From the IMG/VR virus record IMGVR_UViG_3300033151_000119, positions 1 through 22,728 of that record: a stretch of 22,728 bases of DNA; one strand, 5' to 3'. A program made the position numbers and the translations under genes. This DNA comes from a virus. Below the pieces are notes generated by a model. The model was not told the origin of the DNA and searched no databases. It was given only the letters and a program-made list of their open reading frames with translations. Below, in pieces: positions 1 to 6,674 of this stretch; the stretch's first letter is position 1, and every line of letters starts with the position of its first letter.

Positions 1-24
1 TGGCATCTCGAATTGTTCTGACAT
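1..24 (-). CDS. Start of the next late (structural) gene, truncated by the window edge
   Basis: Only the first eight codons are present (MSEQFEMP). The start is supported by a strong Shine-Dalgarno, AGGAGAG, a few bases upstream on the minus strand (about 29-35). It lies directly downstream of the major capsid gene, so a head-tail adaptor, tail tubular protein or other virion protein is expected by position. No function can be read from eight residues. Confidence 0.6.
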
Positions 25-48
25 GGTTCTCTCCTGTTAATGTGAGAA

Positions 49-66
49 GGGGAGCCGAAGCCCCCC
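49..66 (-). terminator. UUCG-tetraloop hairpin between capsid gene and next gene
   Basis: On the minus strand a 7-bp stem (one G-U pair) closes on a C(UUCG)G tetraloop: arms at 60-66 and 49-55, loop 56-59. The tail is short and pyrimidine-rich (TTCTC), not a true U run. It may therefore act as a partial terminator or mRNA-stabilising hairpin that sets a high level of capsid message relative to downstream genes. A similar UUCG hairpin occurs at 10695-10710. Confidence 0.5.
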
Positions 67-75
67 GTCATTAGA

Positions 76-942
76 TTAAACTGAATCAGCTACCCACATC
101 TGAACGACATGCTCGTCTTCGGTACGTGTCGCACCAGCGGTCCATTGACTGAACACCTGAATCATGTATTGCTTCTCAGGGTTCTCAGTAATACGTGTGA
201 ACGTATCCTGATTGACAGCTAAGGCCAGACCACGACGGGTGTAGGCAAAGCATCGTAGATCAGCGCCCGGGACATCAGCTTCCAGCATATTGGACACGAT
301 CCACGTGAAACCCATCCAGTTCGGAACAATACCGTAACGCTGCAGTGCCTGCACTTGAACGTAGTCTGCACTGGTGTTCTCAGTGAGCTGCATTAACTTG
401 CGGACCTGCGTCGGACCAACCACCATTACTTTGGCTTCGTCGGGCATGATCTCGTTCTTCATGAACTGCTCTTGCACCTGCGTCACCAGATCAAACGTGA
501 TCGGCGTAGTGCCATCACCAATGAGCTGTGCTGCGTCGTAAGGAACAGCAATGCCTTCACCATCAAGAGCGTCACCAGTGGCTGCCTCGATGATAATCTT
601 GTCATAGGCTCTGCGCATGGCATTACCTTGTGACTGAGCATAAGTTGACTCAGGGTCGACCAGCATCTGCACCTTGTCTTCGTGCTCAACGGTCATTGTG
701 TGATTGAAGGTTCGTGGTGTCGCAACTCTGCGGCTCCAGTCGTCGTCGATAGGTACGGTCGCTACACGGCGGCCAGTCTTCTCAACTGCTTCAGATGGAC
801 CCAGACGCTCGAAGTTATACGCTTCACCACCGCTTGAAACTTCATAGCAGTATGGGCGTAGACGGGCATCGGATTGTTGTGCTAGGTGTCGTACATTGTC
901 TTCATATTCCTGAATAAATGCACTGTCGATTGTGATAGCCAT
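76..942 (-). CDS. Major capsid protein (HK97-fold type, inferred)
   Basis: This 288-aa protein has the features of a phage major capsid protein of the Phage_capsid_2-like group. The N-terminal part resembles an N-arm (MAITIDSAFIQEYEDNVRHL), followed by a central region with VPIDDDWSRRVATPRTFNHT and DKIIIEAATGDAL. The C-terminal part has short beta-rich segments (FAYTRRGLALAV, YMIQVFSQWTAGATR). There is no long delta-domain-like prosequence, and scaffolding is supplied by the separate gene immediately upstream. The start is the ATG at 942 behind AGGAGT at 8 nt. The gene has its own sigma70-like promoter (1109-1138) and a long folded leader, consistent with high late expression. The family call rests on recognised sequence character and gene order; the fold is inferred. 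Confidence 0.85.
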   Translation of the reverse strand: MAITIDSAFIQEYEDNVRHLAQQSDARLRPYCYEVSSGGEAYNFERLGPSEAVEKTGRRVATVPIDDDWSRRVATPRTFNHTMTVEHEDKVQMLVDPESTYAQSQGNAMRRAYDKIIIEAATGDALDGEGIAVPYDAAQLIGDGTTPITFDLVTQVQEQFMKNEIMPDEAKVMVVGPTQVRKLMQLTENTSADYVQVQALQRYGIVPNWMGFTWIVSNMLEADVPGADLRCFAYTRRGLALAVNQDTFTRITENPEKQYMIQVFSQWTAGATRTEDEHVVQMWVADSV

Positions 943-960
943 GGGGCTTACTCCTGTGTA

Positions 961-1003
961 TCTCTGGCGTCCAGAGAATGAAAGTTAAAGTCATTCACTC
1001 TGG
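961..1003 (-). promoter_or_regulatory. Alternative hairpins in the capsid mRNA leader
   Basis: On the minus-strand transcript, the segment 1003-991 (CCAGAGTGAATGA) can pair with 981-971 (TCATTCTCTGG) apart from a 2-nt bulge. The same 3' bases can instead pair with 967-961 (CCAGAGA) to make a perfect 7-bp stem with a 3-nt loop. The two helices share bases 971-977, so they exclude each other. They end about 18 nt before the capsid start codon and just ahead of its ribosome-binding site. Switch behaviour is inferred from the base pairing alone. Confidence 0.4.
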
Positions 1004-1100
1004 GCATGCCCGGAGACCCGGAACCGCTTGGCTGAGGTCAGTTTTGCGCCATAACTGTGTTGGGCGTTGTGCCGGACCTCGTTGGGATACCCGGCTGTTA

Positions 1101-1138
1101 GAGTGCAGAGCATAAACCCTGCACTCCATTGGTGTCAA
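1101..1138 (-). promoter_or_regulatory. Capsid-gene promoter with inverted repeat over the -10
   Basis: On the minus strand a perfect -35 TTGACA (1138-1133) is followed after 18 bp by TATGCT (1114-1109). The -10 lies inside a perfect 8-bp inverted repeat, GAGTGCAG (1126-1119) and CTGCACTC (1108-1101), with a 10-bp centre. The repeat has no U tract, so an operator is likelier than a terminator. The promoter begins a few bases past the scaffold stop codon and would give a capsid leader of about 160 nt. Confidence 0.6.
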
Positions 1139-1143
1139 CCGTT

Positions 1144-2091
1144 CTAAGCCTGACCCTGTCTGCCACCCACCACGAAGGATGGTCCACCCGTGTACGTGGA
1201 CTGGTACAGCTTGCGTCTTTTCTCGACCAGTCGCTTCATCTCAGCCCGCTTGCTGCCGTCATGAGACTTCTGCAGCTCAGCGATGCGACCACCCAGCTCC
1301 TCAATCTGCTCCTTGGCCTCCAGTCGCGTTGGTGTTTGGTCACCTTCGACCTGCTTCAGCAGCTCTGACCCTTCTCCTCCGAGGGCGGTACCAAGCTTAT
1401 ACAGGGCTGTCATGGTGGCAGCATTCATTGCCTCAGTTGGAATGAAGGACAGGAAGTTCTCGCGGACCTTCTCGACAACCTTGGAACGCTCATCCCATGC
1501 TGCTCCCCACTCGCCTTTCAAGGTGTTGACGCCTTCCACTCGCTGAGCTTCACCAGCCTCACGCTGCTTGACCAGCATGACGTTCATGCCTTCGTCGAGG
1601 CCCTTCATCTGGGCTACGGACAGGTTCTGCGACAGGGCCAGCTCACCAAAGGCTGCAGCAGTCTCGGCATCAGTACCCTCACCAAACTCATACCCGGTTG
1701 CGTCTTCTGGTCGGCCCAGCTGGGAGTACAACGCGTTCATTGCTTCAACGTCATCTGCCTCCGGGCGTGGCATGACCTTACCAGCTGTACGCTCACTCAG
1801 TTTGCCGTAGAAGGCATTCCAATCTTCGGTGCTGGCATTCTCCCCGGGTGCGAACAATCCTGTGCCGAACTTGGAACGCATGTGCTCGATCCTCTCGAAT
1901 CCTGCTGCCATGTCGTCGGCTGTTTTAAATTCATCCCATGCTCGGACATCTTCAGGTAGACCTGCACGCCAATCAGCACCAGTACCACCAGCACCACTGC
2001 CCTCACCAGCTCCGCCCGATCCGCCTGCCGCTGCTGTGCCATCTGATCCAGCCTCGTCTTGGAGTACATAATATTCTCCTCTTCGTTTCAT
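1144..2091 (-). CDS. Capsid assembly scaffolding protein
   Basis: The 315-aa product has the usual composition of podovirus scaffolds: an acidic, Gly/Ala/Ser-rich disordered N-terminus (about residues 12-40), then a segment reading DWRAGLPEDVRAWDEFK typical of these scaffolds, a long helical charged middle, and a C-terminal basic coiled-coil-like stretch (about 245-295, EQIEELGGRIAELQKSH, EMKRLVEKRRKL) that would contact the capsid inner surface. It directly precedes the major capsid gene. The start at 2091 is chosen because it overlaps the upstream stop as ATGA, with GGGAG ahead. However, a stronger start signal (AGGAGA, 5 nt, ATTATG) sits at 2069 in another frame, so the exact N-terminus is uncertain. 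No protease domain is visible. Confidence 0.8.
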   Translation of the reverse strand: MKRRGEYYVLQDEAGSDGTAAAGGSGGAGEGSGAGGTGADWRAGLPEDVRAWDEFKTADDMAAGFERIEHMRSKFGTGLFAPGENASTEDWNAFYGKLSERTAGKVMPRPEADDVEAMNALYSQLGRPEDATGYEFGEGTDAETAAAFGELALSQNLSVAQMKGLDEGMNVMLVKQREAGEAQRVEGVNTLKGEWGAAWDERSKVVEKVRENFLSFIPTEAMNAATMTALYKLGTALGGEGSELLKQVEGDQTPTRLEAKEQIEELGGRIAELQKSHDGSKRAEMKRLVEKRRKLYQSTYTGGPSFVVGGRQGQA

Positions 2092-2429
2092 TGCATTAGC
2101 TCCCAGTCTTCAGCCAGCACATCAGTCTGTGATGCCAGCCATGGTACGACCTGACCATCAGCAGTCTTCATGTCGATGTGCGCGTGGTATTTGATCTTCG
2201 TGCCTTCCGGGTAAATGCCCAGCAGGGGTGGCATGCTCACAGTGAACTCGGAGCCCAGCACGAGGAAGATAAACATCCCCTTGCCATTCCACCCAGACCG
2301 GCGCATACGGCCGCCTGTCTTGATCAATGTCAACGCATCATCGAAGCCCATGTCACCCATGACTGGGTCCTCACCTCTGACAGGGCTGTCTTCATCGAAT
2401 TGTCCCATATCTGGTTCGTTCTTTTCCAT
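2088..2429 (-). CDS. DUF2829 / Tad2-like protein (putative Thoeris anti-defence)
   Basis: Residues 27-113 match the DUF2829 pattern throughout: DALTLIKTGGRMRRSGWNGK, then FTVSMPPLLGIYPEGT, then AHIDMKTADGQVVPWLASQT and LAEDWEL at the end. Published work defines DUF2829 proteins as Tad2, which sequester the cyclic ADP-ribose-type signal made by Thoeris TIR proteins; some homologues also bind CBASS cyclic dinucleotides. The core is about 90 aa, the usual size, but is preceded by an acidic extension of roughly 25 residues. The start at 2429 has GGAGAAG at 5-6 nt, which overlaps the stop of the preceding gene. The gene sits inside the head operon between a Bbp19-like gene and the scaffold. The family call is strong; anti-defence activity of this copy is inference. 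Confidence 0.82.
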   Translation of the reverse strand: MEKNEPDMGQFDEDSPVRGEDPVMGDMGFDDALTLIKTGGRMRRSGWNGKGMFIFLVLGSEFTVSMPPLLGIYPEGTKIKYHAHIDMKTADGQVVPWLASQTDVLAEDWELMQ

Positions 2430-2430
2430 A

Positions 2431-2679
2431 TTACTTCTCCACTATGCCGCGTAATAGAACCATCACATCACGACGACCAGCATGGCGGGATAGCTTGGCC
2501 TCGTCTGTTGCAGTGTGTTGGTTGTGATAAAACTGGTCCATGAGCCACTTGTAGACGACCTGCCCATCCTGAGTGTCGAACAGACGCTTGGCTGCTAGTT
2601 GCTTGGCCTCTGTGCGCTTCAAGACGTCAGCCGCTGTATTGGCTGCCCTCTTTTCAGTGCTGACTTCGATCCCGCTCAT
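2431..2679 (-). CDS. Bbp19-like small phage protein
   Basis: This 82-aa protein contains LFDTQDGQVVYKWLMDQF (about 34-51) and a C-terminal AGRRDVMVLLRGIVEK. That layout, a TxxG helix followed by GRRDVxxxIxxI, is what I know from the Bbp19-like domain encoded beside the portal in many podoviruses, whose role is not established. The ATG at 2679 overlaps the portal stop as ATGA, with AGGA just upstream inside the portal's last codons. Its own stop overlaps the ribosome-binding site of the Tad2-like gene, so the three genes are translationally linked. It is expected to be a head-associated or head-tail joining factor, but this is by position only. Confidence 0.6.
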   Translation of the reverse strand: MSGIEVSTEKRAANTAADVLKRTEAKQLAAKRLFDTQDGQVVYKWLMDQFYHNQHTATDEAKLSRHAGRRDVMVLLRGIVEK

Positions 2680-4358
2680 TGTCCTGAGCCTTGGTTAATG
2701 GGTGTGACGTTGTCCGGTGTTGACAGGCCCCCGGCATCCATGGCTTGGGCTCCTTCACCCATAGCAGTCATGGCCTTGCCTTCCTGCTCAGCAATGGCAG
2801 CGGTCTGGGCTTCCTTCTGTGCAGCTTTGCGTTCTTCACCCTTGCGGATCACTTCGTCTTTGCTGTTCATCAGCTTGGCTGGTACACCAATCAGGAGGCC
2901 CACCTCGCGTGCTGCTGCAGTAGCATCAGGCACGTCAATAACATCTGGGTAGATCTCAGCCAGCTCAGCCACACCAGCCAACCACTGCTCGATGGAACGT
3001 GCCTGCTCTGACTTCTGGGATCTGGGGATGGGTCCGGTGTACTCGATGTCCATGTCCCCTCCCATCTCTGCCAGTACAGCAGGCATCTCGGGTAACTGCC
3101 CTGCACGCAGCAGGATGTTGAAGGTGCGCTGTATCAATGGATCAAGCAGGTCGGATTGAATGCGGCCCACTGTGGGTCCTAGTGTTTTCTGCATCAGCTG
3201 CCAGCGTCTCTCGACCTCGGTGGCAGTCATGGCTGGCGACTCCTTGAGTTCCAGCTGATCACCAAAGAATGCTTCAACAATGGAGCGTTGCAGGTCCATG
3301 ATGCGGTCCTTGGATACATCGAACCGGGCTCCCGTGATAATGGGCTTCAGCCCGTCGATATCTGACACAATGGTGAGGCCTCCTGCCTCCTGATCTATGT
3401 CTGACATTAAGCCATTCTCTGTGGTCATCATGGCCGGGTCAATGGCCTTCTCAACGGAACGCTGGTCCATGTACACCATCTCATTCAGTGTCAGGATATC
3501 AGCCAGACCAATGTGTGCAGGACCGTGGCCCCACATGCTGCCTGAGGCCTTAGCAAAGCGGGTGATGAAGGCTGGCATCTCATAATAGCCCCCCTCCTCG
3601 CCCAGCTGTGTCTTAGTGCGTCTCAGCACGTACTTGAACCCGAAGGGACGGGCTAGGGGTGCGAGCATACCACTGGTGTCTGCATTCTTGCGGTTGTCTC
3701 GCTTGTAAATGGCGAAGATGACCGTCTCTTTGCTCTGGTCCATGCTGGCGTTGTCAGCCCGGTTGGCAATGTCTGAGGGCACATGTTCCTTGCCAAACTT
3801 GTCCACCATCTGCAGTGGGGTGTATTCCAGTCGGCGGTAGATCCGCAGCACGGTACCGTCTGCCCCCTCTTCGAAGAATATCTCCTCCTGTGGTACCGCT
3901 TGGAAGTTGATGCCGTCCCAGTCTGTCTCGTTCTCGACCTCCTCGATCAGTGTGGTGGTGGCGAAGCTGCACATGTCGGTGTACCCCTCTGCCATCTCGA
4001 GGTTGAAGTTGGACTCCTGCAGAGCCCGGTGTGTTCGCTTGCCTGACTCTTCCAACCATTCAGTGGCTTCCTGATCGTCCTTCAGGTCCTCATCACGGAA
4101 GGCCAGATTGAACCACATCGTGTTGGGGCTGGTGAGGTTGGAGTGCAGGTTGGCTGCCAGTCTGCGGCAGGCCTTCACAGCTGTGTCGTCGTAGATGTCA
4201 CGCTTGCGCCACTCCACCTCCTGCTCGTTCTTGTTGGTCTTGAAGAACTCACCCCGGAAGGGTACAACGAACTGCTCGATGACCTGCCACGTTTGTTCCA
4301 CGACCTTGCGGCCCCCTTCAAGCACGGAGACCCGCGCTACCACATCTGCTGATTTCAT
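2676..4358 (-). CDS. Portal (head-to-tail connector) protein
   Basis: The 560-aa product matches the podovirus head-tail connector family in length and sequence character. N-terminal: TWQVIEQFVVPFRGEFF, then KRDIYDDTAVKACRRLAANLHSNLTSP, the conserved block preceding the wing. Middle: GPAHIGLADILTLNEMVYMDQRSVEKAIDP. C-terminal: ELKESPAMTATEVERRWQLMQKTLGPTVGRIQSDLLDPLIQR, the typical stem/crown helix region. It forms the dodecameric ring at the packaging vertex, docking the terminase and later the tail. Its ATG overlaps the terminase stop by one base (TAATG), the classic TerL-portal coupling. The C-terminal tail from about 500 is Ala/Glu/Lys-rich and probably helical or disordered. Confidence 0.9.
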   Translation of the reverse strand: MKSADVVARVSVLEGGRKVVEQTWQVIEQFVVPFRGEFFKTNKNEQEVEWRKRDIYDDTAVKACRRLAANLHSNLTSPNTMWFNLAFRDEDLKDDQEATEWLEESGKRTHRALQESNFNLEMAEGYTDMCSFATTTLIEEVENETDWDGINFQAVPQEEIFFEEGADGTVLRIYRRLEYTPLQMVDKFGKEHVPSDIANRADNASMDQSKETVIFAIYKRDNRKNADTSGMLAPLARPFGFKYVLRRTKTQLGEEGGYYEMPAFITRFAKASGSMWGHGPAHIGLADILTLNEMVYMDQRSVEKAIDPAMMTTENGLMSDIDQEAGGLTIVSDIDGLKPIITGARFDVSKDRIMDLQRSIVEAFFGDQLELKESPAMTATEVERRWQLMQKTLGPTVGRIQSDLLDPLIQRTFNILLRAGQLPEMPAVLAEMGGDMDIEYTGPIPRSQKSEQARSIEQWLAGVAELAEIYPDVIDVPDATAAAREVGLLIGVPAKLMNSKDEVIRKGEERKAAQKEAQTAAIAEQEGKAMTAMGEGAQAMDAGGLSTPDNVTPINQGSGQ

Positions 4359-5800
4359 TAGCTGTTCCTGCCGTATTGACGGCGCTTGACTGTGTATCGC
4401 TTGGAGCCTGTGTGACGTTTGAGCACCTGCCTTTCAACGTGTACGTTGGCATAGATGACCGCATCTCCCCTGTCTGTGCTGCGGCCTAAGCGTTTGATTA
4501 TGTGCTTCTTGCCTTCCACTTGCAACACGTTGCCTTCCTTGATGTCATACGTGGCAGCGCACAGGTCGGCCTTCAGCTTGTTGTCTGGTGGTAGCTGGAT
4601 GTTATTACCTGAGGCCGGGTCCAGCACCTCCCTGAACTGCCAGTACCACATGGCTCGCTTGTTCTTGTACTTGAAGGTGCCTGTGCGGTCCCTGACGCCT
4701 CCGCAACCCTCTGACCCAGTCATGGGCTCGCATTGCATCTCATTCTCCCTGAGCTTGTCCACGACGCTGGTGCCGACCCCAATAGCATCCACCTGCACTG
4801 GGCATCCGTTGCGCCTAATAGCAGCGATACGACCCACCAAGGTCGGACCATCAGGCACCTCATGCCCGGGGATCACGGTGAGCGGTGCGAACCAGTTGTC
4901 ATGACGTGGAGCCAATATCGACTCATCACGTCCACCCCGGGACACATCGACACCCATGGCATCCATTGCGCCCTTCTCCCCGTCAGGGGTCCATCGATCC
5001 ATTGCAGCTTGGACCCAAGCAGTGGGTATGACCTGCCATGCATCATCCTCTGCACCAGCGAGGAAGTCACCGTACAGCATCTGTGAGCGTAGTGGCTCGG
5101 GTAGTGATTGCAGTGTGGTCATATAGCCTGTCCCTGTAAGGTATGGATTGTCTGTGATCCGTGATGGAATGAACGTGCGTGACATGGGTGTGATGAGCTC
5201 ACCATTGTAGTCGAAAGGCTCACCACTCTCCACCTCGAGGTCCTCACCCGCTATCGTTGCGAACCAGCGTAGCTCCCCGGGCTCTGCGCGGTTGTGATGT
5301 TGTGGGTCCAGCCATGGTGCAAAGAAGTCGATCAGCCACATGCCCTCTGCTGAGGTGGGAGGGTTGGAGCACATCAACGTCCTGCAGCGTTGCCCCGGGA
5401 TGGTAGTACGCACCCAGCCCATCAGGAATCGCACCTGATCCTCCTTCAGGTTGGCAGCCTCGTCCAGCACCAGCAGGTCACGTGGGTTGCCTTGGAATTT
5501 GTTCTCATCACCCGGGTTGGGCACACCACCGAACTGCATCTGTCTGGCCTTGTCACCTGTGTGGAACCTCCAGATCTTATTCTGCCCATTGAACCCATCC
5601 CTGCCCCCAAGGATCTCAGCGACCCGGTCATACACCCCAAGCAGCTGCGTCGCCTCCTGTCTAACGAATAGCGTGCGCCTGTGCTCCGTCATAGCCAGAC
5701 CGATGGCCAGATCTGACTTGCCCCCTCCTGCTGCTCCACCATACAGTGTGATGTCTGCCTTGCAGTCTGCTGCTTCCGTCTGTGGACCTGACAGTGGCAT
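4358..5800 (-). CDS. terL: Terminase large subunit (TerL), from the first in-frame ATG
   Basis: TerL is the DNA-packaging motor and headful/cos nuclease. Walker A is GGAAGGGKS (residues 21-29 from this ATG), Walker B is LLVLDEA (109-115), and a coupling-type motif CSNPPTS follows near 144-150. The nuclease domain starts with MGVDVSRGGRDESI (about 282-295), with later acidic positions in VQVDAIGVGTS and RGDAVIYA near 455. The 480 aa shown begin only about 20 residues before Walker A, shorter than usual. The reading frame stays open upstream to a stretch coding terminase-like sequence without a normal start codon (next entry). The ATG at 5800 has no convincing ribosome-binding site, so the true protein is probably about 36 residues longer. 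The stop overlaps the portal start. Confidence 0.92.
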   Translation of the reverse strand: MPLSGPQTEAADCKADITLYGGAAGGGKSDLAIGLAMTEHRRTLFVRQEATQLLGVYDRVAEILGGRDGFNGQNKIWRFHTGDKARQMQFGGVPNPGDENKFQGNPRDLLVLDEAANLKEDQVRFLMGWVRTTIPGQRCRTLMCSNPPTSAEGMWLIDFFAPWLDPQHHNRAEPGELRWFATIAGEDLEVESGEPFDYNGELITPMSRTFIPSRITDNPYLTGTGYMTTLQSLPEPLRSQMLYGDFLAGAEDDAWQVIPTAWVQAAMDRWTPDGEKGAMDAMGVDVSRGGRDESILAPRHDNWFAPLTVIPGHEVPDGPTLVGRIAAIRRNGCPVQVDAIGVGTSVVDKLRENEMQCEPMTGSEGCGGVRDRTGTFKYKNKRAMWYWQFREVLDPASGNNIQLPPDNKLKADLCAATYDIKEGNVLQVEGKKHIIKRLGRSTDRGDAVIYANVHVERQVLKRHTGSKRYTVKRRQYGRNS

Positions 5801-5920
5801 CCAGATCGGCTGACTATCACCAAGGTATTTGCCAAGGGCTGAGAGCTCCTCAGGGCTGCACTGCTCAATGTAGCGGTCTATGTCTGCATCAGTGGTTAAA
5901 GAAACGATGGTGGCTCTCCT
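5801..5920 (-). other. Probable N-terminal extension of TerL with ATC start and strong SD
   Basis: In the TerL frame, codons from 5908 down to 5801 are open and encode 36 residues including DIDRYIEQCSPEELSALGKY and DSQPIW, which run naturally into MPLSGPQTEA. No ATG, GTG, TTG or CTG occurs in frame. AGGAGAG (5920-5914) lies five bases before an in-frame ATC (5908-5906), ideal spacing for initiation there. The stretch overlaps the last four codons of the upstream gene. Initiation at ATC, a frameshift from the upstream gene, or a sequence error from ATG would each explain it. Confidence 0.55.
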
Positions 5921-6363
5921 ATGGGCTCTGGTGCCCCAGTATCATCTTCTTCTTGGTCAACTGCAAACCTGATCCGCTTCTTAAGCTCCACAAGGTCCAT
6001 TGTGGGGGCTAACTCATCACCAGCCAGTAGGTGACCGTTCTGCCAGTCCAGAAAGTCCTTGGCGGAGATTGCAGGAGCATTGGCCACCAGCTTGTCCACC
6101 TTCTTGTATTGGCTGTCCATCAGCAGCTTCCGTGCTGCCAGATGCGTCGTGTCAATCGGTGGCGCTGGTTCGGTGGTCATCTTACCATCGACAATCACTT
6201 CGACAGGCTTCAGCAGCTCCTGCATCTCATCTTCAATCTTCTCAATGATCTGCATCGTTTTCGTGAAGCTAATCTTATCCCGGAAGCTCTGTTGATTGAT
6301 CTCACGGTTGATCTTCCCACGCTTCATCATGTCCTTCGACTGTAGCAATAATTTCTTTCCCAT
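5896..6363 (-). CDS. Protein in the small-terminase (TerS) position
   Basis: The 155-aa product lies immediately upstream of TerL and overlaps its probable extended start. The N-terminal third is strongly basic (MGKKLLLQSKDMMKRGKINR), the centre is helical with alternating charge (IEKIEDEMQELL), and the C-terminus is acidic (QEEDDTGAPEPIGEPP). That polarity and size would suit a small terminase, whose ring binds DNA with one end and TerL with the other, but I do not recognise a family signature. The start at 6363 has GAGGT about 8 nt upstream. The repeat array at 6468-6669 is just ahead of the gene and could be its recognition site. Function is by position only. Confidence 0.55.
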   Translation of the reverse strand: MGKKLLLQSKDMMKRGKINREINQQSFRDKISFTKTMQIIEKIEDEMQELLKPVEVIVDGKMTTEPAPPIDTTHLAARKLLMDSQYKKVDKLVANAPAISAKDFLDWQNGHLLAGDELAPTMDLVELKKRIRFAVDQEEDDTGAPEPIGEPPSFL

Positions 6364-6467
6364 TTCTGTTACCTCATAACCTGTTGACCGTCAGCTCTTT
6401 GCCAGCGGCGTGTATTCGAACATCTCACCAGTGATACTCACCATTATTGGCCCATTTTACACTGTTC

Positions 6468-6669
6468 CAGTGGTGCAGTGGTGTAGCAGTGGTGTAGCAG
6501 TGGTGTAGCATTCATCACCCAACTACCACGATGGGAGCGAAAAGAGCTCCATCTAGTGGTGCAGTCCTTCCCTCTCTTAGGGGGTCTGCACCACTGCACC
6601 ACTACAATTCACCCTATATCGCTGGGAGAATGTCACGAGAATCACCCCAGTGGTGTAGCAGTGGTGTAG
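6468..6669. repeat. Array of 11-bp iterons (CAGTGGTGTAG) in a 311-bp non-coding gap
   Basis: Copies of CAGTGGTG(T/C)AG occur at 6468-6475 (8-bp core only), 6476-6486, 6487-6497 and 6498-6508, then TAGTGGTGCAG at 6554-6564. Two reverse-oriented copies lie at 6586-6606 and two direct copies at 6648-6658 and 6659-6669. Tandem copies are spaced at 11 bp, about one helical turn. A further dyad GGAGC/GCTCC lies at 6534-6550. The gap (6364-6674) lies between the helicase-primase and TerS-position genes and contains no credible gene. It is a candidate replication origin or terminase recognition site. Confidence 0.85.
6555..6595. repeat. 10-bp inverted repeat inside the iteron region
   Basis: AGTGGTGCAG (6555-6564) and CTGCACCACT (6586-6595) are perfect inverted copies separated by 21 bp. 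The centre can itself pair (CCCT with AGGG), giving an extended cruciform or hairpin. The arms are iteron sequence, so opposed iterons create the dyad. Confidence 0.7.
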
Positions 6670-6674
6670 GCTCA

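Noticed and set aside
4455-4904. 149-aa plus-strand open frame opposite the terminase gene
   Set aside because: It is antisense to a well-conserved gene, has no ribosome-binding site, and reads as Ser/Pro/Leu-rich shadow sequence.
5885-5910. Classic -1 slippery heptamer joining the TerS-position gene to TerL
   Set aside because: A -1 shift would join the frames, but the bases before the stop (TTT CTT TAA) do not form an X XXY YYZ heptamer in frame, so non-ATG initiation fits better.
6468-6669. CRISPR array reading of the short repeats
   Set aside because: Repeats are 11 bp, mostly directly tandem without spacers, and occur in both orientations.
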